Below, piece by piece: positions 12,501 through 23,050 of a stretch of 64,000 bases of DNA. Positions within the stretch are counted from its first letter, which is position 1, and each line of letters opens with the position of its first letter. Position numbers and translations under genes: made by a program. The DNA comes from Micromussa lordhowensis (lineage: Eukaryota > Cnidaria > Anthozoa > Scleractinia > Lobophylliidae), in the NCBI GenBank assembly GCA_964020085.1, contig OZ026598.1, forward strand, positions 7,569,424-7,633,423, written 5' to 3'. The notes beneath the pieces are model-generated. The model ran no database searches and was not told the origin of the DNA. It saw only the letters and a list, made by a program, of their open reading frames with translations.

Positions 12501-15500
12501 TTGAAAAATTTGGTCGGGAGATTAGCCCATTGACTGTTGGAGCTTTTTGCAAAACACGCATTTTTTGGACATTTTGGAGATTTTCAGCCTGGATATGGGC
12601 GAAATCAAAATTTCGGGAAAGTGACCTACGTCTTTAGGCTTATTTTTCTTTCCCTTTCCTCTTTCTCCTTTTCTTATCTTTTTGTGGCAGTGATGGGCTA
12701 GCTTGCCTCCAGTTCAAAACTTTCTGAAAAAGCATCATTGAGATGGACAGTTTTTACCATGGAGTAGCTAAGCACGAGTTTTTCACTCAAATTTCTGAGC
12801 ATGTTTGCAAGCACATATATATCTCAGGCTCCACTGAGCCGATCAGGGTATCATTGGAAAGATCTTTTCCTCCTGCAGAAATTGAGTATAGATTTTGGTT
12901 AAAGGTGATGACATAAAGTGGAGCAAAGGCTAATGCTCATCACGGCCAGCTACAGCTTGTGTGCCATGAGCCCCCCATCTCTCTGGTCTAGGTCAGTCTG
13001 GAGTGCCTTAAGCAGGGCGGGCGGGGCTCATGGCTGGGTTGCGGGTAGGGCAGGCTTTTGGAGTGCTCTTGCTACCTGGGTTTGGGGTCGGCAGCTCCAG
13101 CCCCCAGGTTCCTGGGCACCCAACCTCCATGTGCGACTCAGGCGTTAACCTCAGCCTAACAGATAGAAGTCAGTTTCTCCTCGACGCCTACTTGTTGCAT
13201 TGCGGATAAAGTTCCATACTTGGTTCAAATCAGAAAACTAGACAGAAGAACACAATGCTGTGCTGGACAGTAACTTACTGTCTTTTCTTCAGATTTCCAG
13301 GCTGTGAAAAATTAATTCCTTCCCCTCAATCATACATGTATATAATAGAACTTGCAGAGTTTGAGAGACTACAGAACTGTATATATAACATGGCAAAACC
13401 TACAATACCTGGCCTGTACATACATGTACATGTACATGTACAGTATACTGTGTGGTATAGTTTTAATACAAGCTACATTTTGTAAGAAAGCTACAAATTA
13501 CATTGTACCTCTTGGTCCTCATCATCATCGTCGTCATCATCATCGGCATCGCTATTGTCATCTGCATCATTGTTTTTTCCAGACTTCTGGGAAGAAACAA
13601 ATTCTAACTTGAATAGGAATCAATGTGGCTATGAGCAAATGAGCTCGGATAATGATTAATGAAAGGCTGAGAAGTTCTTGTATTAATTAATACTCTAGTC
13701 ATGTGTCCAAACATAGTCGTTCAAAATTCCATCGAGTTGTTCTGTCACTCTCCCACTACACCAGCTCCATTCTTATTAACAGATAAAAAAAATCACTGAA
13801 ACACAGCATTTGCCTTTTCGATGCTTTAAAAAAACATTTACCAAAACACAGCATTTGCTTTCCGATGAATAATCACCTGAAGCACATTGATCGATCTCAA
13901 ACTCAAAGTATGTTAGCCTTACTCAAGCCCCAAGTTATCGCAAGTGTCAGACAGGATTGCAAAGGAAAAATCATGAAGACTTTCCCTTACAATCAAATTG
14001 AAGACAATGAACCTTGGATTCTCTCCCTTATAATCATATATATTAAAGCTTGAATGCGGCTTGTGTCGTGGTGTTACGTTCAGGTCAATCATACAGGGCG
14101 CTACTTTCATTGAACAGCATTGAATTGGTTTCACAGCCAGTGAGAACTTCAAGCTAAAAAAACATATGTTGTTGACTGTACAGAAATGATACATGAATAA
14201 GAAACATTGCCAAAGAAACAAATCACTTGGTGAATAAAAGCCCACACAAAGACCACACAAGCGAAACGCTTGACCTTTGGACGGGACTGCAATCCTGCAA
14301 AGACCATGGGTCGCCCCATGATCATGGGAGAAACCCCTGGCCAGCATTGCCTAGCGTTTAACCTTGCCAAAATTATGCTAAGCAACACGTTTGAATGCAA
14401 GACAGGGGGAATGAGTGACTGAATGATTAAAGTAACAAACTGTGAGAAACAGCGCGGTTTTAATTTGGGTGTCGAAAAGTCATTGGTTTAAATATGTTGC
14501 ACCATTGCCATAAAAAACTTGCTCCAATATTTCATTCAATAAGAAGTAAAACCAAAACCAATTGTGACTCATTTGCACAGATTTCTGTGCATTTTGTATC
14601 AGCTAGAAGTAATAATTAATTACTTCAAGTTTTGATTGGTTCTCTGTATTGTCTGTCTCCTTTGTGATTGGCTAGAGTGATTACTTTGGTTTTATAACAT
14701 TCAGTGGAAGACTGCTTTACTACAGGTATGTTAATGCCCAAAACTGTCTTACTGAAGCAGTATTTACATGCAATATTTACCTCAACGTTATTAGAAGGTG
14801 GAGGCATAATAACGAACGGTGCAGGTTCATCATCATCGTTAATATAATCTTCAGAAGATAGAAAAATAAAAAAAGCTTAGCTACTGTACATTGTAGCACC
14901 GTTACTTACAGTTTGTACTTACTTGAGTTCTATTTTCACTACATTGTACATATGTACACATACAATTACATGTACTTATAAATAGTAAGAGCTCCTTCAT
15001 TGACAATCCAAATTCTTTAGAATAATTTACCATGTGTCAGAAAATAATGGGTTATGTTACATGTAGGTAGCAATACAAGTATTCTAACACAGACCAGACT
15101 ACCTATTATTTAAAAAAAACAATATCATAGTCATCTCTTTGGAGATAAGCAGAAAACCTCCCTAGCATTCCACTCTCTTAAAATATCTTTTCTCCATTTC
15201 CCATTAGTGCTCCAGTCTCTTTTTTCGCTTCTCAATCTACAAAATTGGGATGTACAGTGTGATCGCAGGTTTACTGTATCTGACATCTAACACCTCAATC
15301 ATAGCACTGTGTGATAATCACAATAAGTCTCTCAATAATACCTTTCTTTCTGCTACTTGACCTTTCCATGGCTGTTCGTTTTGCTTTTTCAAACATATCG
15401 TCTACATTAAACTGTTTAGCTGCTTTTTTTCCTGTATACATGTATATTCAATCAAATGAAACAATGTCAGCACAGTACATGTATTGACAAAAATTACTTT

Positions 15501-17798
15501 TTATATACAGGTAAGTGGACCAGCACTTTGTTGGTCTACAAAACAGACCTGTATTGATTTTAAACGATATTGAGTAGAAAAACATTGTTATAGGTGTAAG
15601 TATATGCCAATTAGCCACAAGAATGAGATTTTTACCCTGGCAGAGGTATGATTTTTTAAGAAGGTCAGGTCATATCAAATGATGTCCAAAATTTCAAAGG
15701 ACATTCCAAAGATTTCTGAAGTCATTTCAGACACTTGCCAGTCCCACCACTAGCAAGGATGTTTTTATAAAAACACACCATTGTCATTACTTTCCCTTGA
15801 AAATCAGAAAATGTTGTAAAGATTAAAGCTGTAATACATGTAACTCAATACAAATGTTTTCAGCTTGGCATAAGATTGACTCTGTAGGCATGAATCTGAG
15901 TGATATAGGAGAATCTTTGTTTATAATACTTATCTCATTAGCATAAGCGATAGAGTTCTAAAGGAGCTACAGTACCAAAATATAAGTTCTAAATATTGAA
16001 AGAGGGGCACAGCACAATAAACTGTCACAAGGAATTTGAGCCCGATGTATTGAATACTTATTGTGCAATGTGGGTTTAAAAACTCAAAATTTTACAAAGA
16101 ATATACGAGCTTGATCATTAGCATTTTTGTCACCCAGAACTTTTTCAGTTTTTGAAAGCCAAGTTCAAGTTTTGAATGTTACACCCAAAGAACCAACAAT
16201 TTCACCAATTAAATAGTTTCACAAGCTCTCTAAATGTTTATAGTCAACTCTGTGCAAAGTCGCATGTTAATGAGGAAAAATGTAAACAATGACATCAGCA
16301 AACATTTTCATATACATGTACATGTACATGTAAAAGTGATATCAAAACACTTACCAAAACCTGAGAATCCCATCATAGCCTCCATTGAAGCAGATGAGTC
16401 GCTTTCTATTCTGAAATCACCTAACAGAAATAATTTCCATTAATTGTATTAAAATGAACCCACAATTAACTTATGATTAGCAATTCTACTGAATGCACAA
16501 CCATGTTAATGTGGTCTTTCTGAGAGCAATCTTATCCTCTAATTGACTAAACATATTTCTTCAGTGGTTACATGTATTTCACGTCTATTCACCAACCCCT
16601 GGATGACCATCGTAGAGACAGAGTGTTGACTGGTGTTTGTAGGAAAATAACACTGGGAAAAACTGACTTGGAAATTTGACAGAATCACAACTATCAAAAG
16701 TAAAAGCTGTCTCCTAAACCATTTTCATGTTAAATCTTTAAAGTGCCCCTATGATCAAAAAAATCACTTCCTTTTTTTCTTGAGATTCTGAAAGTGTGTC
16801 TGCTTAACACTTGACTGGCAAAATTCTGACCTTTCATTTTTATCCAAAGGCCGTTTACTTTGAGTGTAAGTTTTGGATTTCATGATCCGCCATCACTCAC
16901 GTTCAAACCTGACCGATTTGACCTCAGAGGGTTGGATCCGGGAAAAGTGATGTCAAAGGCTCACCAGCTTAAAATTTCAGCGTGTGAACGCAGCTTATTA
17001 TGTATGCAAATTGCGAGTTTAAAAGTGTGAAAGCCCAAAACTCCCATGCTGCATATTAATTCTGCAGCGTACACACGCATTGCATTCTTAAACTAGTGAG
17101 CCTTTGACGTCATTTTCTCCTCGATCCAGCTCTCTCAAGAACTTAAATTTAGTAATGGCGGATCATTAAATAGGAAAGTTCCAGTTAAAATAAACAGGTG
17201 CCTTTTTTAAATCAAGGATTAAAACTTGGGTCACTTAGAGTTTAGTTAATATAGTTTTGAAATCCAAAGGAAAAAATAATTTATTTTTTTGTCACAGGGG
17301 CACTTTAACAAGCTACTCCTAAAACAGTACTAGTATAAAAAAAAACTATACTTCTGGAGACAGTATCATAGACAGATGGGTTTTTACACCTTACATAAGC
17401 TTACACCAGTACTTCACTCTCGTAAGAAAAGTTAAGATATGATGGAACCTTGCCTCTGTCCTTGGAAGAAGAACTTAAAGTCGTTATTGGCACAGCTTGT
17501 GTCGACTCCCCTGATGTTCGAGTGCTTGTTGCTGTCTTTTCTTTCTGTTGACTTCGAGCCGGGCGAAAACCATGAATAAGCGACTGAGCTTGGGTATACT
17601 TAGAGGACGCTATTAAAGTCAATCAATAATAATTAAAGGATTACACTTCAAAGGAAAGATTCAAAGAAGGCACCACTTCGACTTGACTGTCAGGCAATTT
17701 TACCTTTCAAATAACATGAAACAAATATGAATAAAATCAAATCCGTAACTACTTTTACCTCTTAGCGCCCTCATTTCCTCAAGATCCTCGTCGTCCAT
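6287..17798 (-). CDS. WDR70: WD-repeat protein 70-like, 5' 13 exons (partial)
   Basis: Nuclear WD40 protein. In other eukaryotes WDR70 takes part in chromatin and DNA-damage responses. Exons (minus): 17798-17759, 17609-17418, 16420-16355, 15431-15342, 14848-14781, 13586-13509, 11243-11184, 10241-10179, 9261-9121, 8722-8639, 7755-7679, 6531-6461, 6354-6287. Phases agree at every junction and total 366 codons. Recognised family stretches in order: MMGFSGFGKKA, FNVDDMFEKAKRTA, an Asp-rich acidic exon, RIPISHEISLDHG, ALDPSGSRLVTGGYDF, VKFWDFNAMDA, CHQIKSIQYS, KVIDRDGFEVLECVKGDQY, GHVAMLNSACWNP, TVRIWNTENP, GKKTIPTHCCFSKDG. About the C-terminal 45% is missing, lying left of the window or displaced by the 1-4600 transposon. 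One intron (6460/6354) uses a GC donor. The exon 2 donor is the least certain. Confidence 0.88.
9340..9380. repeat. GC-rich palindrome
   Basis: GCGGAGCTCCGGCGGCCG and its near-complement GGCCGCCAAGCGGAGC form a hairpin inside a WDR70-like intron. It looks like a short dispersed repeat. Confidence 0.5.
9468..9500 (+). repeat. (ACG)n microsatellite
   Basis: Uninterrupted ACG triplets, 33 bp. The Arg-rich ORF over it is an artefact. Confidence 0.95.
9502..10178. other. Intron, nothing recognised
   Basis: Intronic sequence of the WDR70-like gene with T-rich tracts and no coding or structured feature I can support. Confidence 0.5.
10787..11080. repeat. Foldback MITE in intron
   Basis: The left arm GAAGGGGTGC...AATAAAGCCCTAAGTGAC is mirrored by GTCACTTAGGGCTTTATTGC...GCACCCCTTC at the right end. 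An inner pair (TACCTTCCAGCCATTGTTAC / GTAACAATAGCTGGAAG) also folds. Total length is about 290 bp. Confidence 0.75.
11722..12066 (+). pseudogene. LINE reverse transcriptase fragment
   Basis: Forward frames give KRKSPGNDRIPI, then AVLTLIENKGKDRMLIENW and RPISLSVKVDIKVISQVIA. This is the LINE-type RT segment around the ENWRPISL box and the preceding KSPG.D motif. The copy contains an in-frame stop near 11902 and needs at least one frame change, so it is dead. It lies within an intron of the WDR70-like gene in opposite orientation to the gene. Confidence 0.75.
12200..13500. other. Intron with short repeats, no gene seen
   Basis: Contains AGTAAGTAAGTAAGACTTTATT near 12210, which resembles a repeat end, and a GC-rich stretch at 12918-13150 whose ORF has no recognisable protein features. 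ACATGT-rich microsatellite sequence occurs near 13420-13440. Confidence 0.4.
16742..17304. mobile_element. piggyBac-type MITE with TTAA duplication
   Basis: Ends AGTGCCCCTATGA / TCACAGGGGCACT are inverted repeats, each flanked by TTAA (16738-16741 and 17305-17308). TTAA target sites define the piggyBac superfamily. The 563-bp interior has no ORF. It lies in the second intron of the WDR70-like gene. Confidence 0.75.
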
Positions 17799-17829
17799 CT
17801 TATTGTTATATGTATCGAGAAAAGCAATG

Positions 17830-18009
17830 TGTATCCGCCATATTGGATATTATGGCCTAATGCGCATACTCCACCTATCTCTTTCGAATCCGCTGAAAAG
17901 GAGAATCGTCGTCATCCAATTCGCAAACAAGCATATCTTTGCAAAAAACCTATCTTTGTAAGTTTCTGTTTAGTTCTGTGCAATGAACCTATCAAGGTGC
18001 TAACTTGTT
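17830..18009. other. Putative promoter-proximal flank of WDR70-like gene
   Basis: Sequence directly upstream of the WDR70-like start codon at 17798. No TATA box or other motif is convincing. Confidence 0.3.
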
Positions 18010-18290
18010 TTCAGTGTTTTTTGCAGGGGGGTTATTCCACAAGCACGCGTTGGATATGAGATGGTAGATAGCCAACGAGGCGCATAGCGCCGAGTTGGCT
18101 ATAATCATCTCATATCCAACAAGGGCGAGTGGAATAATTGTTTTATTAAAAACGCCCCAAAAATATAGGAAAATATAAAAACGCCCCCCAAAAAATCACG
18201 CGTACGCTTACCATATTCGTAGAGCATGGTATAATGGCTCATAGCCCATGATGGCTAAGCCAATGAAAACTCTCGAATTGCGTTATCCAA
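18010..18290 (+). repeat. Dispersed repeat, inverted partner at 44640-44890
   Basis: Contains a palindromic core GGATATGAGATGGTAGATAG...CTATAATCATCTCATATCC around GGCGCATAGCGCC, then AATAATTGTTTTATTAAAAA and CATGGTATAATGGCTCATAG. The same series occurs in reverse at 44640-44890, about 26 kb away on the other side of the Polinton. Confidence 0.8.
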
Positions 18291-18960
18291 TGATCCAGTT
18301 TTTAATGATTGGAAATAACCGTATTTTGCACAAAACCCAGTGGACAAATGATCCAGTGTCACGTGACAGACGCTAAAATGTTTTATTTTTGGTTTATTGC
18401 ATCACGACAACCATTGGTCTTTGAATACCCTAAGTTTCAAGGATTTCTCTTACATACCGGTCTTCCAATGAGGTTGTAATGCAGGCGACGCTTTTTACAA
18501 GTAATTACAATTATCGAGTTGTGCATGTCTTGACAGCTTTTCTACAAACTATCGTTCATATTTGTTGAAGCTGATCTATATTTGTGGTCATTTTCTGACT
18601 GTGAACAACGGTCGCTATGGCCGTTGCCACGCCGGTAAAAAGAAATTAATACCACTGTGTCACTTCCTTGCATTTTACACCAATCTAGAGGAAAAACATT
18701 TCATAAATTGAAATTTTTATTTGTTTATGACCTAGATAATTTTGGTAATCTGTCTATTTGGTCTTTTTGAGAAACAAGACTCTGAAGTTTTACTTCGGTC
18801 TCCGGGGGAGGGGAGGAGGCAGAGGTAGGGGGAGGGGTATATCGAAGGGACTTCCATAAATGGTCCCTATGAATACACGGCCGAATGCACACCGGTCGTA
18901 AATATGTTAACCAAGGGACGTATAAGATGGGAAAGGAGACAACGAATCACGATGCAAAAT

Positions 18961-19036
18961 TAGCCTACGTGTTACCGTACCCACCCTCCCTCCTGTTTGT
19001 CCTGGGGGAGGGGTGGGTACGGCTACACGTAGGCTA
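18961..19036. repeat. Short strong foldback
   Basis: TAGCCTACGTG...TACCGTACCCACCCTCCC pairs with GGGGAGGGGTGGGTACGG...CACGTAGGCTA around a TTTGT loop, roughly 30 bp per arm. Confidence 0.75.
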
Positions 19037-19039
19037 TGC

Positions 19040-19872
19040 AAAATTCTCATAAGTTCACATCTTTAAAGCTTTCCTGAAAAGTAGAATAAAAATGAACTAA
19101 ATTGAATCCAGTTTTGTAAACAACCGTTGCTATTGTAAGATATATAAATAGTTACTAGTGTGCAGATTTCATAATTTAAACGTACATCAAGGAGTAATTA
19201 GAGTAAAATAGTTTCAAAACACGTTTTGAAATTGGCGAGAGATAATCAAAGAGAAAAATTCAGCTTTCTTTAAGTTAACGGTATAAGAAAATTGTTAGCA
19301 ATTGTAACGAAGTCGATAAGGCCGATACCGATAAAAGCTCGAAAATCCGAACCTCAGTCACACTTGTTCAGTCAAGATGGCTACAGGACTTTGGCCTCGT
19401 TCTCTTTTTGCGTGCGTGTATTGGACCGGACAACCAGACTCCTTGAAATGACGCTTCGTGAAGAATCGAAATGTTTCTCCATAGTTACATAACATGCCCA
19501 CATCCCTTTGCGTAAACCAGATCCAGGCGCGGAACCAGGATTTTGAAATGGGGGAATTTTTTATAATGTCAGAGAAATCAAATATTATTTCAATATTTGA
19601 GGGATAAGAAAAAAAAAAGAAAGAAGGGGGCTCAGAAAAAAAGGGCGGTGAAAATTCACCCATTTCACCTCTCCTGGATCCGCGCCTGAGGTAAGAATCA
19701 AAAATTAATTTTTCCTCATACATTTATACGCTGTGCTAAGAGACAAACAAACTGTAGGATTCCATAATGAGGGAATGAACTTTTTAATGTTCTGTTCCAA
19801 AATCAACTACAAATCTTTGACTTGAAATCTAATTCTGTGTTGGAACTTTTGCCATGGTGACATTCGATCTGC
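19040..19872. other. Intergenic and probable 3' flank of the 971-aa gene
   Basis: No gene recognised. Minus-strand sequence just left of 19873 would be the 3' UTR of the secreted-protein gene. Confidence 0.4.
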
Positions 19873-22788
19873 TTAGTCCTTCTTTCGAATCTTCTCACAA
19901 TAGTAGCCATCCAGAGCAGATTTTGACCCTTCAGGGCATGTGGTACAGGAACCAGACCCAGCTGCCCAGTATTGGCCATCAGGACAGCTGGTCCTATCTC
20001 CGTGTTTCTTTTTAGCCCTGTCCTTAACCTTTTGGATCTTAGTCTTCTTGGCATCGTTCGAGCCGCGGTTAAAGATGCAGAGCCTCATTCCAACTTTCAG
20101 GTTCAAGACAGCTGCAGGGTCTGGGACAGTGGCTGCTTCGTAACCAAGTAAAGAAACTTTCCATTGTGAGAAGACCGATGGGTACAAAGGTGTCTTTTCC
20201 AGAAGTTCCTGACAGTTGTTTTCATCCACATTCACTGGGCAGATCTTAGGTAAATCGGCTCCGTAGGGATTGCTCAATGCATCGCTTTCTTTTCTGCACG
20301 GTTGGGCACCATGGCCTTCAAGGTATTCAAAAATGAAGTTCCTCTCTGGGACGATAACATAACTTTTTCCATCTGGCGGTGTGAGCTGGTTCATCCCTGT
20401 AATTGCAGCTTCAACGCGCACCCTGCGTTCAGTAATGCTAACAGTTGGTACAAATACCTCAAATTTCTTCACGACGATAGCCGCTTCTCTGTCTTGTTGG
20501 CTAATCCATCCCTTATTAACCAGCCATTGACCGTTGGGTATCTTGAATATTACTCGTTTGCCAGAATAAAGATCAGCGATATTCATAAAAGCCTTGTCGC
20601 TTTCTGATGTGGTTGGGACATCTTGGTTTTCCTGTACATTCCTGCATGTTGGACTAACATGGGCAACCAGACTTGCAATGTTGGTGTTTATGCCTTGACA
20701 CACACTTGGTCGAATTCCACCTTCTTTGTACTCCAATATATCACAATATGCTTCGGTGATTTGCCAGATATTGGTTTTGTAGGAGATAAATGAAACCATA
20801 GTAAGAACTTTGAGGTCATGTACAACGCTTTCACCTTGCTCTCCCTGGGTGGAACTCTCTTCGTAACCAGCCGTTATGCTAGCTGCAGCATCTAGGGACG
20901 TCTCCGCTCTCATGTACGTCGCCATGGTTTCAACGAGTTCAAACTGAAAGTCGTATATCTCTTCAAATGTCGCAATCAGTTCTTGTGCAAGAACTTTTGT
21001 TTTTGAGCACAAGCCAGAGGAACGTACCCATGCCACAGTTGTCTGAGCCAAGGCCGTTGATTGATCGGTGATCACATCACAGGCGGCATCAATTAGATTT
21101 TCCCACGTTGTTGTCATGCCAACCAACTCCGGTTTCTCAACTTTGGGATCGTAAAATCCGTAATCAGTCAGAAATTTTTGTTTTCTAGTTTCAAAATCGG
21201 TCGTCGACTTGTCTTGTCCTTCGCTGGTTATCAAGACTCGTATATTTTCCAGAAACTCGCTGTTCTCTTTGAACCTGTCAGAAATACTTATTGTCTTATC
21301 CTTGAGTTCATTAAACGTTTTTGAAATCCGCGCCAATTCTCCTGCTCTAGTCAGTGTTGACGCCAATTTTGCTGAACGATCTATGAAATCTCCAGCACTC
21401 CCGCCACCAAAAAGCTTTTCTAATGGGTTCATCAGTACGGCGGCGGCCAATCCTACCTGAATGGTATCCTCAGCGATTTCCAAAGAAACTGCTGCAATAG
21501 CGAGTTCTATAATTTTATTGAGTTTGCCTCCAAGTGTAGTACTCAGCGAGTTAATATTGCTGGTGTACTTGGACAGCCGTCCGTTTATATAGCCAATGTC
21601 AGCACCAGCTTTCTCTCTATTAAAAGATTCTACCTTTTCGAAATAAGTACGGAGACCTTTGAATCTCTCATTGATTGTCTTGGCCAACTCCCTGTTCAGC
21701 CATTCGACAAGTTCGGTGATTGCGGTCTCTTGATTTTGGACAATTTGGAGAATTCTATCCATTTCTGTAAGGTGTAAAAAGGTGGGATAATCAATGTTGG
21801 TGTTTAGAATCTTCTTGACTTGTCCGCTCGCTGGAGGTTTTGTTGATTGAATGTAAGCATTTATCTGAATTATGGCTTTCCAGAACATGCACGCATTCTT
21901 TTTTGTGTTTCTTGGAAGTTCCCATGACGTTTCGCAACCCGATTTAATGGTCTCCAAATCTGGTACGAAAGACATCATTTCTGAAAATTCTGCAAACTGT
22001 CCGTTGCCAACGTATTTAAAGATTTCTTCTAAGTTCTTGACAAGTAGGTCATTGAGCTCTTCAGTAGTTGTGGGGTATACTTGCTGGAATTCAGCTGGGT
22101 TGTTATGCTTTAACATTACAAAGTGTAAGCGAAAGGCATTCCATTTGACACCGGTTCTGCTCTCACTACGGACTCGTTCGAAGGTATCAACCAGTTGAAC
22201 AATGTCAGGTAAAGATGCACAAAATATTTCGTCGCCATCTTTCTTTTCACACGAATCCTGTATCTCTTTTCTGAGGAATCTTCCGTTTCTCTTATCGAAA
22301 AGGGCAGCAAAATCCTGCGGCCTGTTCCCTGCTAATCCCTGCGCCAGTCTTCCTTTTACATCATTGCTTTTCACGTCTTTGTTCAGAGTTGGCAGACAGC
22401 TGCGAAACACAGGGTGTAACAGGAAAAGATCGACATAAAATCCCCGTAATGTGGCATCGAGAAGTTGTATGAAATCCGAATTTCGTATGGTCATCAAAAA
22501 GCGGTTTCTGTACAAGCATTCTGGGTCAAAGAACTTTGAGGGATCACGGCATGCTTCTGCAACGGTGTCGACGGTTCCACGTTCTGGTACAACACCGTTT
22601 GCTAGAAGCTGTTCACGAATCGCCTCGAGATCTCTCAGGACGTTTGTCATAGACCTGGTGGAGCGAAGTTCGTCGAAGTGGGTGCAGAAGTTGTCAAAAC
22701 TGATCGACCCACTCTCACTTTCGTCTTGAGCTGTTGAAATGTGCACCAACAGAATTCCCCACAAAAGGGCAAAAATGACCATCCTCAT
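19873..22788 (-). CDS. Secreted 971-aa protein of unknown function, single long ORF
   Basis: One uninterrupted frame from ATG 22788 to stop 19873. Residues 1-20 (MRMVIFALLWGILLVHISTA) form a clear signal peptide, so the product is secreted. The body is largely helical, with a glycine/alanine-rich hydrophobic stretch near residues 440-470 (AIAAVSLEIAEDTIQVGLAA). Regularly spaced cysteines are present. The last ~40 residues are a small Cys-rich module (CPDGQYWAAG, then CTTCPEGS and YYCEK) resembling GCC2/GCC3 or ephrin-receptor-like repeats. I do not recognise the family. There is no intron in the coding part, although a 5' UTR intron is suggested by TTCCCAG|TCATG directly before the start. A Polinton sits 8 bp upstream of the ATG, which may alter or silence expression. 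Confidence 0.85.
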   Translation of the reverse strand: MRMVIFALLWGILLVHISTAQDESESGSISFDNFCTHFDELRSTRSMTNVLRDLEAIREQLLANGVVPERGTVDTVAEACRDPSKFFDPECLYRNRFLMTIRNSDFIQLLDATLRGFYVDLFLLHPVFRSCLPTLNKDVKSNDVKGRLAQGLAGNRPQDFAALFDKRNGRFLRKEIQDSCEKKDGDEIFCASLPDIVQLVDTFERVRSESRTGVKWNAFRLHFVMLKHNNPAEFQQVYPTTTEELNDLLVKNLEEIFKYVGNGQFAEFSEMMSFVPDLETIKSGCETSWELPRNTKKNACMFWKAIIQINAYIQSTKPPASGQVKKILNTNIDYPTFLHLTEMDRILQIVQNQETAITELVEWLNRELAKTINERFKGLRTYFEKVESFNREKAGADIGYINGRLSKYTSNINSLSTTLGGKLNKIIELAIAAVSLEIAEDTIQVGLAAAVLMNPLEKLFGGGSAGDFIDRSAKLASTLTRAGELARISKTFNELKDKTISISDRFKENSEFLENIRVLITSEGQDKSTTDFETRKQKFLTDYGFYDPKVEKPELVGMTTTWENLIDAACDVITDQSTALAQTTVAWVRSSGLCSKTKVLAQELIATFEEIYDFQFELVETMATYMRAETSLDAAASITAGYEESSTQGEQGESVVHDLKVLTMVSFISYKTNIWQITEAYCDILEYKEGGIRPSVCQGINTNIASLVAHVSPTCRNVQENQDVPTTSESDKAFMNIADLYSGKRVIFKIPNGQWLVNKGWISQQDREAAIVVKKFEVFVPTVSITERRVRVEAAITGMNQLTPPDGKSYVIVPERNFIFEYLEGHGAQPCRKESDALSNPYGADLPKICPVNVDENNCQELLEKTPLYPSVFSQWKVSLLGYEAATVPDPAAVLNLKVGMRLCIFNRGSNDAKKTKIQKVKDRAKKKHGDRTSCPDGQYWAAGSGSCTTCPEGSKSALDGYYCEKIRKKD

Positions 22789-22790
22789 GA

Positions 22791-22796
22791 CTGGGA
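22791..22796. repeat. Polinton target-site duplication, left copy
   Basis: CTGGGA, identical to 42913-42918. Six-bp duplications are typical of Polintons. Confidence 0.95.
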
Positions 22797-23050
22797 AGTA
22801 GTGTAGGAAATGGGGGAACTAGGACATTTCTGGATTTTACGCATCTCAGCGTAGTTAGTGTAAAAATCTGAGTCTAAAATATATGATATAATACACTAAA
22901 ACAGCGTAGTTATGCGTAGGTAGTGTAAGTAGCGTAGATATCGTAAAAATTAGACATACTATTTTACGCACAAAAATGCCTAAAATGCGTAGGTTAGTGT
23001 AGGATATAGTAAAATTTAGATTGTTCTCACGATGCTGATTTTTAAGACAT
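22797..23050 (+). repeat. Polinton left terminal inverted repeat
   Basis: Matches the reverse complement of 42659-42912 over 254 bp with one mismatch (GTAGGTTAGTG versus GTAGGATAGTG). It carries several short GCGTAG/GTGTAG repeats (TAGTGTAGG, TGCGTAGGTAGTGTAAG, AGCGTAG). The inner end encodes ATG TCT TAA, the terminus of the VLTF3-like frame. Confidence 0.97.

Noticed and set aside
13287..13309. 23-nt minus-strand exon with a GTAAGT donor for the WDR70-like gene
   Set aside because: Phase and protein continuity are already satisfied by exons 13586-13509 and 11243-11184.
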